NCBI RefSeq assembly: GCF_001426485.1
Contig: NZ_LMET01000001.1
Coordinates: 296,844-360,843 of the forward strand
Direction of reading: 5' to 3'
DNA: 64,000 nt
DNA from: Aeromicrobium sp. Root472D3
Lineage (GTDB): Bacteria > Actinomycetota > Actinomycetes > Propionibacteriales > Nocardioidaceae
In this document: positions 26,880 through 35,265 of the stretch, one piece after another
How the letters are laid out: the number at the start of each line of letters is the position of its first letter
Position numbering within the stretch: position 1 is the first letter of the stretch
Made by a program: the position numbers and the translations under genes
Notes under the pieces: generated by a model
Seen by the model: the letters and a program-made list of their open reading frames with translations, nothing else
Databases searched by the model: none
Told to the model about the DNA's origin: nothing

Positions 26880-27350
26880 TCAGCCGTAGGTCTCGCGGTG
26901 CTCGGCCTTCAGCCGCTGGTACGTCTCGTCGGCGGCTGCGGCGTCCCAGGCGGCCTTGAAGATGCGCGCCGACTCGGCCTTGACCGGGTCCTCCGGGTCG
27001 GGCGGCAGCTCGGCACGTCCGTGGGCGCCGCTCTGGCCCTTCTTGTCGTCCGGCACGGGACCGTCGTACTTGCGGCCGCCGCGGTGCCGGGCGTACCGAC
27101 GGGCCCGCGTGTACCCCATCTGCAGGTACTTGCGAGCCATGTCGGCCCCCACCACGTCGCCGTCGGCGAGGTAGGCGTCGAACGCCGCACGGATGGCCTC
27201 GCTGCTCTCGCGCGCGTCGTCCGGCGTCGCGAACCGCCAGAGCGGGAGCAGCTCGCTCTTGTACGGCTCGACCTGGAAGACGCCCTGCTCACCGCGCCCC
27301 ACCCGGTACCGCTCGGGGTGGGCGCGGTGGTCGACGTCCTCGTCGGTCAC
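26880..27350 (-). CDS. DUF4385 family protein
   Basis: 156 residues. The stretches YKSELLPLWRFATPDDA, ADMARKYLQMGYTRARRYARHRGGRKYDG and AESARIFKAAWDAA are typical of the DUF4385 family, cytosolic proteins of unknown function. The core is Arg/Lys-rich, which could indicate nucleic acid contact. Its stop codon abuts the repeat array. The next gene (PPOX-like) lies 3 bp upstream on the same strand, so the pair forms a small operon. Confidence 0.8.
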   Translation of the reverse strand: MTDEDVDHRAHPERYRVGRGEQGVFQVEPYKSELLPLWRFATPDDARESSEAIRAAFDAYLADGDVVGADMARKYLQMGYTRARRYARHRGGRKYDGPVPDDKKGQSGAHGRAELPPDPEDPVKAESARIFKAAWDAAAADETYQRLKAEHRETYG

Positions 27351-27353
27351 GAC

Positions 27354-27854
27354 CTAGAGGTCGGTGACGGTGGCGTGGTCGCCGCCGTCGTAGGGCTGGC
27401 CGGTCGCCTTGGACTTGACGAGGCTGATCAGGCTCGCGACGCGCCCGCCCGGGGAGTCCCAGTACTCGGCGGTCTCGGCGTCGACGTGGATCAGGATCGC
27501 GTTGGGGTCCTCCGGACCCTCGGGGATCCACGCCTCGGCGAACGTGCTCCAGTACTCCTTGAGCTTCTCGACGTCGTCGACGATCTCGGCGCGTCCCGAG
27601 ATCGACACCCACGAGCTCTGGCTCGTGACCGTCACGCCGACGACGGGGTTGGCGCGGATGTGCGCGACCTTGCGGGAGTCGCGGGTCGCGATGAACCACA
27701 GGTCGGCGTCGAGGTCGACGTCCTGGCGCGACATCGGCCGGCTGACCAGGTGCCCCTCGGAGTCGGTCGTGGTCAGCATGACGAAGCGGGAGTCCTTCGT
27801 GAGCTCGACGAGCTTGGCGGTGTCGGTGGCGGTGTCGTTCGTGGGGTCGGTCAT
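27354..27854 (-). CDS. FMN-binding split-barrel (pyridoxamine 5'-phosphate oxidase-like) protein
   Basis: 166 residues. FVMLTTTDSEGHLVSRPMSRQ, DLWFIATRDSRKVAHIRANPVVGVTV and SWVSISGRAEIVDD describe the general-stress-protein branch of the PNPOx-like split barrel, which binds FMN or F420 as a dimer. Real pyridoxamine oxidases are longer and have other substrate residues, so a stress-related flavin reductase role is more likely. The first gene of the pair with DUF4385. Confidence 0.82.
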   Translation of the reverse strand: MTDPTNDTATDTAKLVELTKDSRFVMLTTTDSEGHLVSRPMSRQDVDLDADLWFIATRDSRKVAHIRANPVVGVTVTSQSSWVSISGRAEIVDDVEKLKEYWSTFAEAWIPEGPEDPNAILIHVDAETAEYWDSPGGRVASLISLVKSKATGQPYDGGDHATVTDL

Positions 27855-27922
27855 GGCGCCGACGTACCCGTCCGCGACGGCTTCACCCGTGTGGGTCGGT
27901 CCTGATCGGGTACGCGCACCGC

Positions 27923-28072
27923 ATGACCCAGACCCCCGAAGAGCCCGGAACGTCCGACGGACCCCAGATCGACGCCGAGCCGAAGCCCGAGCCCGCGACG
28001 GACGCCAAGCAGGGCGTCAACGACCCGAACCCCGAGGACACCGGGACGGACGAGCCGCTGACGTCGATGTGA
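27923..28072 (+). CDS. 49-residue acidic, Pro-rich protein
   Basis: ATG at 27923 to TGA at 28070-28072. The product is dominated by Pro, Glu, Asp and Thr and should be disordered; no ribosome site stands out. A strong terminator follows 14 bp after the stop, which is the main support for a real transcription unit. It resembles small disordered proteins often seen in actinobacteria; I know no function for it. Confidence 0.45.
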   Translation: MTQTPEEPGTSDGPQIDAEPKPEPATDAKQGVNDPNPEDTGTDEPLTSM

Positions 28073-28085
28073 CGACGGACGACGA

Positions 28086-28116
28086 AGCCCCCGCAGCCGT
28101 GCCGTCTGCGGGGGCT
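28086..28116. terminator. Hairpin terminator
   Basis: AGCCCCCGCAG and CTGCGGGGGCT, an 11-bp perfect stem with a 9-nt loop, followed by CCGTCGT. It separates the convergent 49-residue gene and the DoxX-like gene. Confidence 0.75.
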
Positions 28117-28132
28117 CCGTCGTGGGGGCGTG

Positions 28133-28546
28133 TCAGGTGAACAGCGCGCCGGTCAGCGTGAAGAAGCCGTAGCCGTCGGCGCCGTAGAAGATCACGTACA
28201 TGGCCAGCGCACCGCCGGCGAGCGCGACGTCCTTGTTGAAGGAGATCATCTCCATCTGCTTGGCCTGGGCGTCGGTCTCCTTCCAGAACGCGTGCATCGT
28301 GACCGCCATGATCAGCAGCAGGATCGCGATGCCGAGCGAACCGGCGTCGCCGAAGACGCCGAACAGGATCGACAGGCCGCCGACCAGCAGCGCGACGCCG
28401 CTGACCTGGGCGAGGACCTTGCCGTTGGGCAGGCCCTTGGACGAGGCGTAGCCGCCCATCGCGTCGGCCTGCGTGAGGTGGCCGAAGGCCGACCCGAGGA
28501 GCAGGAGGACGAAGAGGATGCGGCTGATGAGGAAGATGGCTTCCAT
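28133..28546 (-). CDS. DoxX-like small membrane protein
   Basis: 137 residues with four hydrophobic segments. The pattern ISRILFVLLLLGSAFGHLTQ, a Gly-rich region KGLPNGKVLAQVSGVALLVGG, LLIMAVTMHAFW and a final segment fits the DoxX/YphA family of quinone- or redox-linked membrane proteins. The ATG at 28546 has a GGAGC ribosome site and starts directly with the first helix. A regulated promoter is visible upstream, so it may be inducible. Confidence 0.78.
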   Translation of the reverse strand: MEAIFLISRILFVLLLLGSAFGHLTQADAMGGYASSKGLPNGKVLAQVSGVALLVGGLSILFGVFGDAGSLGIAILLLIMAVTMHAFWKETDAQAKQMEMISFNKDVALAGGALAMYVIFYGADGYGFFTLTGALFT

Positions 28547-28558
28547 GGGAGCTCCAGA

Positions 28559-28608
28559 TGGTTGAGAGTTAAACCACATATACTGGCCGTCGCGTGGCAC
28601 CGCGTCAA
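28559..28608 (-). promoter_or_regulatory. Promoter with TGGTT/AACCA operator for the DoxX-like gene
   Basis: On the minus strand TTGACG (28608-28603), an 18-bp spacer and AGTATA (28584-28579) form a promoter. Just downstream is TGGTT-N8-AACCA (28559-28576), a dyad over the start of transcription. Such layouts are common for MarR/HxlR-type repressors of DoxX genes, but no regulator is encoded next to it. Confidence 0.45.
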
Positions 28609-28646
28609 GCCCGCGACCCGGTGCGGCGATGTGCGAAAGTTGCCCC

Positions 28647-29192
28647 GTGAGACTCACGAACCCGCTCTGGTACCTCGCGGCGTTCCTGCTCGCGATCGCC
28701 AGCTCGATGGCCGGGACGGCCGTCGCCGCGAGCGCCTTCGACCCCGTGCGCGACGCCACCGTGATCCCCGTGACCGAGCGCGTCGACGCCAAGGGCTCGA
28801 CCCTCGCGATCTACACCGACCTCGTCCAGCCCGAGCGCGACATCAGCTGCCGCGGCCGGTACGGCGACGGCGACCGCGGACGGGTCGTCATCCCGCCCGA
28901 GGGCATCGACATCACCGCCCAGGGCGACGGCACCACGTGGCACCTCGTCGCCCTGCTCGCGGAGGGGCGCGACGGCCTGCGCATCGTCTGCACGCCCGAC
29001 GACAAGCGGGTCGACAACGCCGCCTACGGCTACGCGACCGTCACGGGCTTCAGCTCGGCGGCCAACAACGGCAAGGGCGTCGCCAGCATCGGCGCCGGGG
29101 CCGGAGCGGTCCTCGCGGCGTGGGTCTTCTGGTGCCGGCGACGGGCCAGGCGCGACGAGCGGCTCGACGCCCTCGCGTCCCGCAGGACCTGA
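28647..29192 (+). CDS. Bitopic membrane protein of unknown function
   Basis: 181 residues. One helix at the N-terminus (WYLAAFLLAIASSMAGTAVAAS) and one near the C-terminus (VASIGAGAGAVLAAWVFW) flank an extracytoplasmic domain of about 115 residues with two Cys (SCRG, IVCTPD), which may form a disulfide. The C-terminus is Arg-rich and cytoplasmic. The start is GTG at 28647, as it gives a compact signal-like N-terminus. The family is not recognised. Confidence 0.6.
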   Translation: MRLTNPLWYLAAFLLAIASSMAGTAVAASAFDPVRDATVIPVTERVDAKGSTLAIYTDLVQPERDISCRGRYGDGDRGRVVIPPEGIDITAQGDGTTWHLVALLAEGRDGLRIVCTPDDKRVDNAAYGYATVTGFSSAANNGKGVASIGAGAGAVLAAWVFWCRRRARRDERLDALASRRT

Positions 29193-29198
29193 CCGGGG

Positions 29199-29972
29199 TC
29201 AGCGCAGCGCGTCAGCCCGGCGCAGCAGGCGCATCCACCCCTCCTGCAGGTCGCCCCACTCCTCCCAGCACGACTCGGCGCGCCGCTCGGTGAGTCCGTC
29301 CTCGTCGACCAGGTGGTCGGCGTCGCGCCCCTCCGATCCGTACACGTAGCACTGGTAGGTGACCGCGCGCTGCGTGTCGGACGCGTGCTCGTCGGTCGGG
29401 TCGGCCTCGTACGCCGCGGCGCTGAGCTCGTAGCCGTAGGCCGCCGCCTCGAGGTCGTCCAGCCCCTGATCGCCGCCCCGCACCCCGACGAGCGCGGAGA
29501 ACTGGTCGGCGACGTCCTCCTCGCGACCCGTGAACTCCATCTCGTACACGTCGAGCAGCGCGTGGCCCGCCTCGTGGTCGACCGTGTCGACGAGGATGCC
29601 GCGCTCGGTCGCCGCGGCGTCGTCGGCGTCCTCCAGCAGCTCGCGGGTCTCGACGACGTCCTCGAGGCACACCTGGATCTCGCGCCTCGCGGGGTCGTAC
29701 AGCGCGCCGTCGGCGCACGAGCGGACGACCACCGGGACGTCGACGGGCAGCACCACGAAGTCGTTGAGCCCCTCGACGGCCTCCTCCACGACGCCACCGT
29801 CCTCGACCTCGGCGGCCACCGATCGGAGGTCCCGGTCGTCCGGCTCCTCGTACGTCACCACGAACGCGCCGCCACCCGGACCGGCACCGTCGCCGCCCGC
29901 CCCACCGAGCACGACGCACCCCGAGAGCACGAGCGGAACCAGCACCACAGCACCTCGCCGCACCCAGGACAT
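29199..29972 (-). CDS. Lipoprotein metallopeptidase, DUF4344 family
   Basis: 257 residues. The signal peptide ends in the lipobox LSGC (Cys19), so the protein is anchored outside the membrane. The HEAGHALLDVYEM motif carries HExxH and is followed by TGREEDVADQFS, whose Glu is the likely third zinc ligand. This pairing is characteristic of the DUF4344 putative metallopeptidases. Many acidic residues surround the core. The gene is convergent with the bitopic membrane protein gene (6-bp gap) and divergent from the SDR gene. Confidence 0.82.
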   Translation of the reverse strand: MSWVRRGAVVLVPLVLSGCVVLGGAGGDGAGPGGGAFVVTYEEPDDRDLRSVAAEVEDGGVVEEAVEGLNDFVVLPVDVPVVVRSCADGALYDPARREIQVCLEDVVETRELLEDADDAAATERGILVDTVDHEAGHALLDVYEMEFTGREEDVADQFSALVGVRGGDQGLDDLEAAAYGYELSAAAYEADPTDEHASDTQRAVTYQCYVYGSEGRDADHLVDEDGLTERRAESCWEEWGDLQEGWMRLLRRADALR

Positions 29973-30041
29973 GGCAGGACGATACGCCAGGAACGGCGCG
30001 CAGGACCGGCACACGAGGGTCGTCGCGAGTAGCGTGGCCGC

Positions 30042-30974
30042 ATGACCTGGAGCACGGACGACATCCCCGACCTCACCGGACGGCGCGCCGTCATCACCGG
30101 CGTGACGGGAGGGCTCGGCCTGCACACCGCGATCGGGCTGGCCCGCAAGGGCGCCGCGCTCGTCGTGACGGCCCGCGACACCGCCAAGGCCGACGTGGCC
30201 CTCGCCCGCATCGCCCGGGACGCCCCCGGGTCGTCGGTCGACGTCGTCTCCCTCGACCTCGCCGACCTCGCGGACGCCCGACGCGCCGCGGCCGACGTCG
30301 TCCGCGACCACGACCGCATCGACATCCTGGTCAACAACGCCGGCATCATGATCCCGCCGAAGACCGAGACCAAGGACGGCTTCGAGCTCCAGATCGGCAC
30401 CAACCACCTCGGCCACTTCGCGTGGACGGCCGGCCTGTGGCCGCTGCTCGACCGCAGCGGCGCCCGGGTCGTCGCGGTCTCGTCGATGGCCCACACCGCC
30501 GTCGGCAGCATCGACCTCGACTCGCTGACGCCGCAGGGGTCGTCGCGTCCGTACAAGCGCTGGCAGTCGTACGGCGAGTCGAAGCTCGCGAACCTGATGT
30601 TCGCGCTCGAGCTCGACCGGCGGGCCACGGCGGCGTCGAGCCGGGTCGTCAGCGTCGCCGCCCACCCCGGCTACGCCTCGACCAACCTGACCAAGACCGG
30701 CATGAACGTGCGGGGCCTCTCGCTGCCCGGCGTCGGCATCCACCAGATCAGCAAGATCATCGCGCAGCCCGCGTCGCACGGCGCGTGGCCGCTGCTGATG
30801 GCCGCGACCGACCCGACGCTCACGGGCGGCGAGTACGTCGGACCGGGTGCCCTCGGCGGCTGGCGCGGACGACCCAAGCTCGTGGGCATGACCAGGACGG
30901 CCCGCGACACCGAGCTCGCGGCCGACCTCTGGGCCGCGTCCGAGGCCGCGACGGGCGTCGAGTTCGCCGTCTGA
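30042..30974 (+). CDS. Short-chain dehydrogenase (retinol/protochlorophyllide reductase-like)
   Basis: 310 residues. The cofactor motif VITGVTGGLGLHTA, the NNAGIM signature and the catalytic Ser (VSSMAH) with Tyr-x3-Lys (YGESK) are complete. The length and the HPGYASTNL segment place it with SDRs resembling retinol dehydrogenase 11-14 and light-dependent protochlorophyllide reductase. NADP preference is likely from RDTAK. The substrate is unknown. Confidence 0.85.
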   Translation: MTWSTDDIPDLTGRRAVITGVTGGLGLHTAIGLARKGAALVVTARDTAKADVALARIARDAPGSSVDVVSLDLADLADARRAAADVVRDHDRIDILVNNAGIMIPPKTETKDGFELQIGTNHLGHFAWTAGLWPLLDRSGARVVAVSSMAHTAVGSIDLDSLTPQGSSRPYKRWQSYGESKLANLMFALELDRRATAASSRVVSVAAHPGYASTNLTKTGMNVRGLSLPGVGIHQISKIIAQPASHGAWPLLMAATDPTLTGGEYVGPGALGGWRGRPKLVGMTRTARDTELAADLWAASEAATGVEFAV

Positions 30975-30981
30975 GCGCCGC

Positions 30982-32277
30982 CTACAGCCGCACGCGCCCG
31001 TAGGCCTCCGGCTCCTCGTCCATGATCTTGCGCCGGGTGCGCACGCGGTACCGCCAGATCTGGGTGATGCCGAGCGCCCACAGCAGGTACTGGAACGACA
31101 TCGCCCACCGGAAGGCCGCGGGCGTGTAGTCGGACCCGCCCCCCGGGGTGCGCCAGTCGAGGACCAGCCCGATCGCGACGACCAGCACGAGGCTCGCGAT
31201 GAAGCCGCCCTGGTTGATGATGCCCGTCGCGCTGGCCATCCGGTCGGACGGATTGGACGTCCGGCCGATGTCGAAGCCGATCATCGAGGCCGGACCGCCG
31301 ACGCCGGCGACGACGACCAGCAGCGCGAGGAGCCACAGCGGCGCCGTTCCCGGCCATGCCAGCACCGCCGACCACACCGCGACGATCGAGCCGATGATGC
31401 CGAGGACGATCGTCGACCGGTGCCACGGGTGCCGGGGGATGATGAGCCCGAGCACCGGTCCCGCGACGACCATCACCGCCACCATCAACGTCAGCAGCAG
31501 ACCGGCCGTGTGGTCGGACAGGCCCTCGCCCTGGACGAAGAACGGGTAGCCCCACAGCAGCGCGAGGGTCGTGGCGCTGAACTGCGTCGAGAAGTGCGTC
31601 CAGAAGCCGAGCCGGGTGCCGGGCTGCCTCCACGACGCCGCCAGGGTCGCCCGGATGTGCCCCATCGACATGGCCGGACCGGTGACCGAGCGGGTGCCCG
31701 GCGCGTCGCGCACCACGACGACCAGCGCGAGGCTCAGCACGATGCCGATCGAGGCCGCGATCAGGTACGAGCGCGTCCAGCCCAGCTGGCCGAGCGCGAT
31801 CGTCATCGGGACGGCCGCCAGCGCACCACCCAGCTGACCGACCATGCCCGTGAGCTGGGAGATCAGCGGGATGCGGCGCGGGGCGAACCACGTGTTGACC
31901 AGGCGCAGGACGCAGATGAAGGTCATGGCGTCGCCCATGCCGACGAAGAACCGGGCGACCAGCGCCAGGACGTAGGTGTCGGCGAATGCGAAGCCCACCT
32001 GCGCCGCGGTCAGCGTCAGCGCCCCCGTCAGCAGCACGCGGCGCGGGCCGAACCGGTCGACGAGCAGCCCGACCGGGATCTGCATGGCGGCGTAGACGAG
32101 CAGCTGCAGCATCGTGAACGTCGCGAGCTGGGCGGCGGAGATGTCGAACCTCTCGGCGGCGGCCAGACCCGCGACCGCGAGCGACGACCGGTGGAAGACC
32201 GCCAGCAGGTAGACCATCAGGGCGACGATCCACACCGCGTACGCGCCGCGATGGCGGACGTCGACGACTTGGCTCAC
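30982..32277 (-). CDS. Major facilitator superfamily transporter
   Basis: 431 residues with 12 predicted membrane segments. The loop signature GLLVDRFGPRRVLL between TM2 and TM3 is typical of MFS exchangers and sugar-phosphate/nitrate-type carriers. WRYRVRTRRKIMDEEPEAYG ends the protein in the cytoplasm. The GTG at 32277 starts directly before the first helix. The substrate cannot be predicted. Confidence 0.83.
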   Translation of the reverse strand: MSQVVDVRHRGAYAVWIVALMVYLLAVFHRSSLAVAGLAAAERFDISAAQLATFTMLQLLVYAAMQIPVGLLVDRFGPRRVLLTGALTLTAAQVGFAFADTYVLALVARFFVGMGDAMTFICVLRLVNTWFAPRRIPLISQLTGMVGQLGGALAAVPMTIALGQLGWTRSYLIAASIGIVLSLALVVVVRDAPGTRSVTGPAMSMGHIRATLAASWRQPGTRLGFWTHFSTQFSATTLALLWGYPFFVQGEGLSDHTAGLLLTLMVAVMVVAGPVLGLIIPRHPWHRSTIVLGIIGSIVAVWSAVLAWPGTAPLWLLALLVVVAGVGGPASMIGFDIGRTSNPSDRMASATGIINQGGFIASLVLVVAIGLVLDWRTPGGGSDYTPAAFRWAMSFQYLLWALGITQIWRYRVRTRRKIMDEEPEAYGRVRL

Positions 32278-32337
32278 CGACCGATCGTAGTCCCGCGCGT
32301 CGCGCGGCACGAGCCGGCGTGTGTCACGGTGGACTCC

Positions 32338-32943
32338 ATGACGTCCAGCCGCCTGACCCTCGTCGACTGGCGCCGCAGGGTCGGCGAGATGTACAGCGAG
32401 GTCCGCAGCGAGGGCGATCGCGAGGCGGCCTGGCTGCGCTGGCGGGTCGCGCGCGACGAGCTGTTCCAGCACCACGCGCAGAGCCCCCTGCTCGCCGACG
32501 ACCCCCTGCGCGGGAGCGGTCTGCCGTTCTGGCCGTACGACCCCGCGATGCGGTTCGAGGCGGATCTGGTCCCCGTCGACGACGACGAGACGGAGCCCCG
32601 CCTCGTCGACGCCGGTGGCGACGGGACGATCGAGATGCACCTCACCGGACGGGTCGAGCTGCCCCTCGGGGGGACGCTCGACGTCTGGTGGCTGCACCAG
32701 TACGGCGGCGGGATCTTCGTGCCGCTGCGCGACGGGACGTCCGGCGACGGCTCGTACGGTGGCGGGCGCTACCTGCTCGACACCGCGAAGGGCTCGTGGC
32801 TGGGCGGCACCGACTCGTCGATCACGCTCGACCTCAACTTCGCCTACCACCCGTCGTGCCGCTACAACCCGCGCTGGCAGTGCCCGCTCGCCCCGCCCGG
32901 CAACACGATCTCGCGGCGGATCGAGGCCGGCGAGCGCCTCTGA
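32338..32943 (+). CDS. DUF1684 family protein
   Basis: 201 residues. LVDWRRRVGEMYSEVR, LFQHHAQSPL, GLPFWPYDPAMRFEADL, WWLHQYGGGIFVPLRDGT and LDLNFAYHPSCRYNPRWQCPLAPPGN are characteristic of DUF1684. That is a beta-rich family of unknown function, often around 200 residues without a signal peptide. The C-terminal Cys pair near RYNPRWQCPLAP is conserved in the family as I remember it. It diverges from the MFS gene and converges with the E2 gene (9-bp gap). Confidence 0.8.
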   Translation: MTSSRLTLVDWRRRVGEMYSEVRSEGDREAAWLRWRVARDELFQHHAQSPLLADDPLRGSGLPFWPYDPAMRFEADLVPVDDDETEPRLVDAGGDGTIEMHLTGRVELPLGGTLDVWWLHQYGGGIFVPLRDGTSGDGSYGGGRYLLDTAKGSWLGGTDSSITLDLNFAYHPSCRYNPRWQCPLAPPGNTISRRIEAGERL

Positions 32944-32952
32944 CCCCGCGGG

Positions 32953-34281
32953 TCAGAACGTCAGGGCCACCGCGGGGTCGTGCAGGATGCCGGCGACGTC
33001 GGCCAGGAACCGCGATCCCTGCTCGCCGTCGACGACCCGGTGGTCGAAGCTCAGCGCCAGCGTCGTGACCCACCGCGGCACGACCCGGTCGTCCTCGTCG
33101 ACCCACGGGCGGCGCTCGATCGAGCCGAGCGCCAGGATGCCGGCCTCACCCGGGTTGAGGATCGGCGTGCCCGCGTCGATGCCGAAGACGCCGATGTTGG
33201 TGAGGGTGAACGTGCCGCCCGCCATCTGCGCGGGCTGCGTGCGTCCGTCGCGGGCGGTCGCCGTCAGGTCGCCGATCGCCGCGGCGAGCTCGACCAGCGG
33301 GAGCGAGTCGGCGCCGACGATGTTGGGCACGACCAGACCGCGCTGGGTCGCGGCGGCGATGCCGAGGTTGACCGACCTCTTGAGGACGATCTCCTGCGCG
33401 TCGTCGTCCCACCGCGAGTTGAGCTCGGGCGTGCGGCGCATCGCGAGGCAGATCGCCTTCGCCGCGATGAGCGTCGGCGAGACCTTGACGTCCCGGAACG
33501 CACGGCTCGCCCTCAACGTCGCGACGAGCTCGACGGTGCGCGAGACGTCGACCGTCACCCACTCGGTGACGTGCGGCGCCGTGAACGCCGACCGCACCAT
33601 GGCCTCGGCCGTCCACTTGCGGACGCCCTTGATCGGGGTGCGGGTCTCGTCGTCGGACGTCGTGACGGGCGCGGGCCCGGTCTCGGCGGCCTGCGGGGGC
33701 CGGCGCTTGGCGGCGTGCGCCTCGACGTCCGCGCGGGTCACGATCGTGCCGGTGCCGGTGGCGATGACCTCGGACAGGTCGATGCCGAGGTCCTTCGCGA
33801 GCTTGCGGACGGGGGGCTTCGCGAGCGTCCGCGTCGGTGCCGGGACCTTCTCGGTGTCGACCGACGCGACGGACGGCGTCGGCACGGCCCGTCGACGGCG
33901 CACGACCTGCTCGGCGCCCGGTCCGTAGCCGACCAGCATGGGCTGCCGCGCCGGCTCCGGCGACTCGTCGGCGGGCGAGGATGACTCGTCGGCGGGCGAG
34001 GGCGACTCGTCGGCGGGCGGGAGTGACTCGTCGGCGATGGTGAGGAGGGGGCGGCCGACCTCGACCGTCTCGCCCTCGGCGACGTGCAGCGTCTGCACGA
34101 ACCCCGCGTAGGGGCTCGGCAGCTCGACGACCGACTTGGCGGTCTCGATCTCGACGACGACGTCGTTGATCGCGACGACGTCGCCGGTCGCGACCCGCCA
34201 CGTGACGATCTCGGCCTCGGTGAGACCCTCGCCGACGTCGGGCAGCGAGAAGGTGTGGGCAGAAGCGGTCTTCATGGTCAT
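32953..34281 (-). CDS. bkdC: 2-Oxoacid dehydrogenase E2 (dihydrolipoyl acyltransferase)
   Basis: 442 residues. An N-terminal lipoyl domain with EIETAKSVVE (Lys49 lipoylated) is followed by a linker of PADES repeats encoded by a 24-bp tandem repeat. Then comes a peripheral-subunit binding domain (PSVASVDTEK to LGIDLSEVIATG) and the catalytic core ending in FDHRVVDG (His414, Asp418). It transfers the acyl group from the E1-bound intermediate to CoA. Only one lipoyl domain is present, as usual for branched-chain E2. The first of two ATGs has a GAGGGG ribosome site that overlaps the E1beta stop. Confidence 0.88.
   Translation of the reverse strand: MTMKTASAHTFSLPDVGEGLTEAEIVTWRVATGDVVAINDVVVEIETAKSVVELPSPYAGFVQTLHVAEGETVEVGRPLLTIADESLPPADESPSPADESSSPADESPEPARQPMLVGYGPGAEQVVRRRRAVPTPSVASVDTEKVPAPTRTLAKPPVRKLAKDLGIDLSEVIATGTGTIVTRADVEAHAAKRRPPQAAETGPAPVTTSDDETRTPIKGVRKWTAEAMVRSAFTAPHVTEWVTVDVSRTVELVATLRASRAFRDVKVSPTLIAAKAICLAMRRTPELNSRWDDDAQEIVLKRSVNLGIAAATQRGLVVPNIVGADSLPLVELAAAIGDLTATARDGRTQPAQMAGGTFTLTNIGVFGIDAGTPILNPGEAGILALGSIERRPWVDEDDRVVPRWVTTLALSFDHRVVDGEQGSRFLADVAGILHDPAVALTF
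33959..34032 (-). repeat. 24-bp tandem repeat in the E2 linker
   Basis: GACTCGTCGGCGGGCGAGG-like units recur with a 24-bp period, four times. They encode consecutive (S/P)PADES motifs. This is a site where linker length could vary by slippage without frameshift. Confidence 0.7.
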
Positions 34282-34290
34282 CGCAGCCCC

Positions 34291-35265
34291 TCAGTACGCG
34301 CGGGCGCGGTCGACGGCATCGAGGATGCGGTCGAGGCCCGGCAGGAAGTCGTGCTCGGTCCGGCTCGGCGGGTACGGCATGTCATAGCCCGTGACGCGCT
34401 GCACCGGGGACTCGAGGGAGTAGAAGCACTCCTCGCCGATGCGCGCCGCGACCTCGGCCCCGAGGCCCAGCGTGCGGGCGGCCTCGTGAACGACGACGGC
34501 GTGCCCCGTGCGCCGCACCGACTCCACGACCGGCGCGAGGTCGAGCGGCGACAGGGTCCGCAGGTCGATGACCTCGAGGTCGAGCCCGTCGGCCTCGGCC
34601 GCGCGGGCCGAGTCGAGGCACGTCTTGACCATCGGGCCGTACGTGACCAGCGTCGCGTCACGCCCCGGACGCACGATCCTCGCCGACCACAGGGGGGCGG
34701 CCGGCCCGGCGAGGTCGACCTCGCCGGTCTCCCAGTAGCGCCGCTTCGGCTCCATGAACACGACGGGGTCGTCGGACGCGATGGCCTGCTGGATCATCCA
34801 GTGCGCGTCGTTCGGGTCGGCGCAGGACACGACCTTGAGACCCGCGGTCAGGGCGAACTGCGCCTCGGGGCTCTCCGAGTGGTGCTCGACCGCGCCGATG
34901 CCGCCGCCGTAGGGGATGCGGATGACGATCGGCATGCGCACGCGTCCGCGGCTGCGGAAGTGCAGCTTGGCGACCTGGCTGACGATCTGGTCGTAGGCGG
35001 GGTAGACGAAGCCGTCGAACTGGATCTCGACGACGGGCCGGAAGCCCCGGAACGTCAGGCCGATCGCGGTGCCGACGATCGCCGACTCGGCCAGCGGCGT
35101 GTCCATGACCCGCCCCTCGCCGAAGTCCTTCTGCAGACCCTCGGTGACGCGGAAGACCCCGCCGAGGCGACCGATGTCCTCGCCCATCAGGACGACCTTC
35201 GGATCGTCCTCGAGGGCCAGCCGCAGCCCCGAGTTGAGCGCCTTGACCATGCTCATGCGCGTCAT
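34291..35265 (-). CDS. bkdB: 2-Oxoacid dehydrogenase E1 component, beta subunit
   Basis: 324 residues. MSMVKALNSGLRLALEDDPKV, GEDIGRLGGVFRVTEGLQ, TPLAESAIVGTAIGL, PVVEIQFDGFVYPAYDQI and HSESPEA are standard for the beta subunit of heterotetrameric E1 enzymes. It forms the thiamine-diphosphate site with E1alpha. ATGA overlap with the alpha gene assures balanced synthesis. The three subunits resemble mycobacterial BkdA/B/C; pyruvate or acetoin cannot be fully ruled out. Confidence 0.88.
   Translation of the reverse strand: MTRMSMVKALNSGLRLALEDDPKVVLMGEDIGRLGGVFRVTEGLQKDFGEGRVMDTPLAESAIVGTAIGLTFRGFRPVVEIQFDGFVYPAYDQIVSQVAKLHFRSRGRVRMPIVIRIPYGGGIGAVEHHSESPEAQFALTAGLKVVSCADPNDAHWMIQQAIASDDPVVFMEPKRRYWETGEVDLAGPAAPLWSARIVRPGRDATLVTYGPMVKTCLDSARAAEADGLDLEVIDLRTLSPLDLAPVVESVRRTGHAVVVHEAARTLGLGAEVAARIGEECFYSLESPVQRVTGYDMPYPPSRTEHDFLPGLDRILDAVDRARAY

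Noticed and set aside
25801..26959. Several open frames of 60-220 codons on both strands across the 128-bp repeat array
   Set aside because: All repeat the same Ala/Arg/Pro-rich words in every frame, have no ribosome sites and exist only because the GC-rich repeat lacks stop codons.
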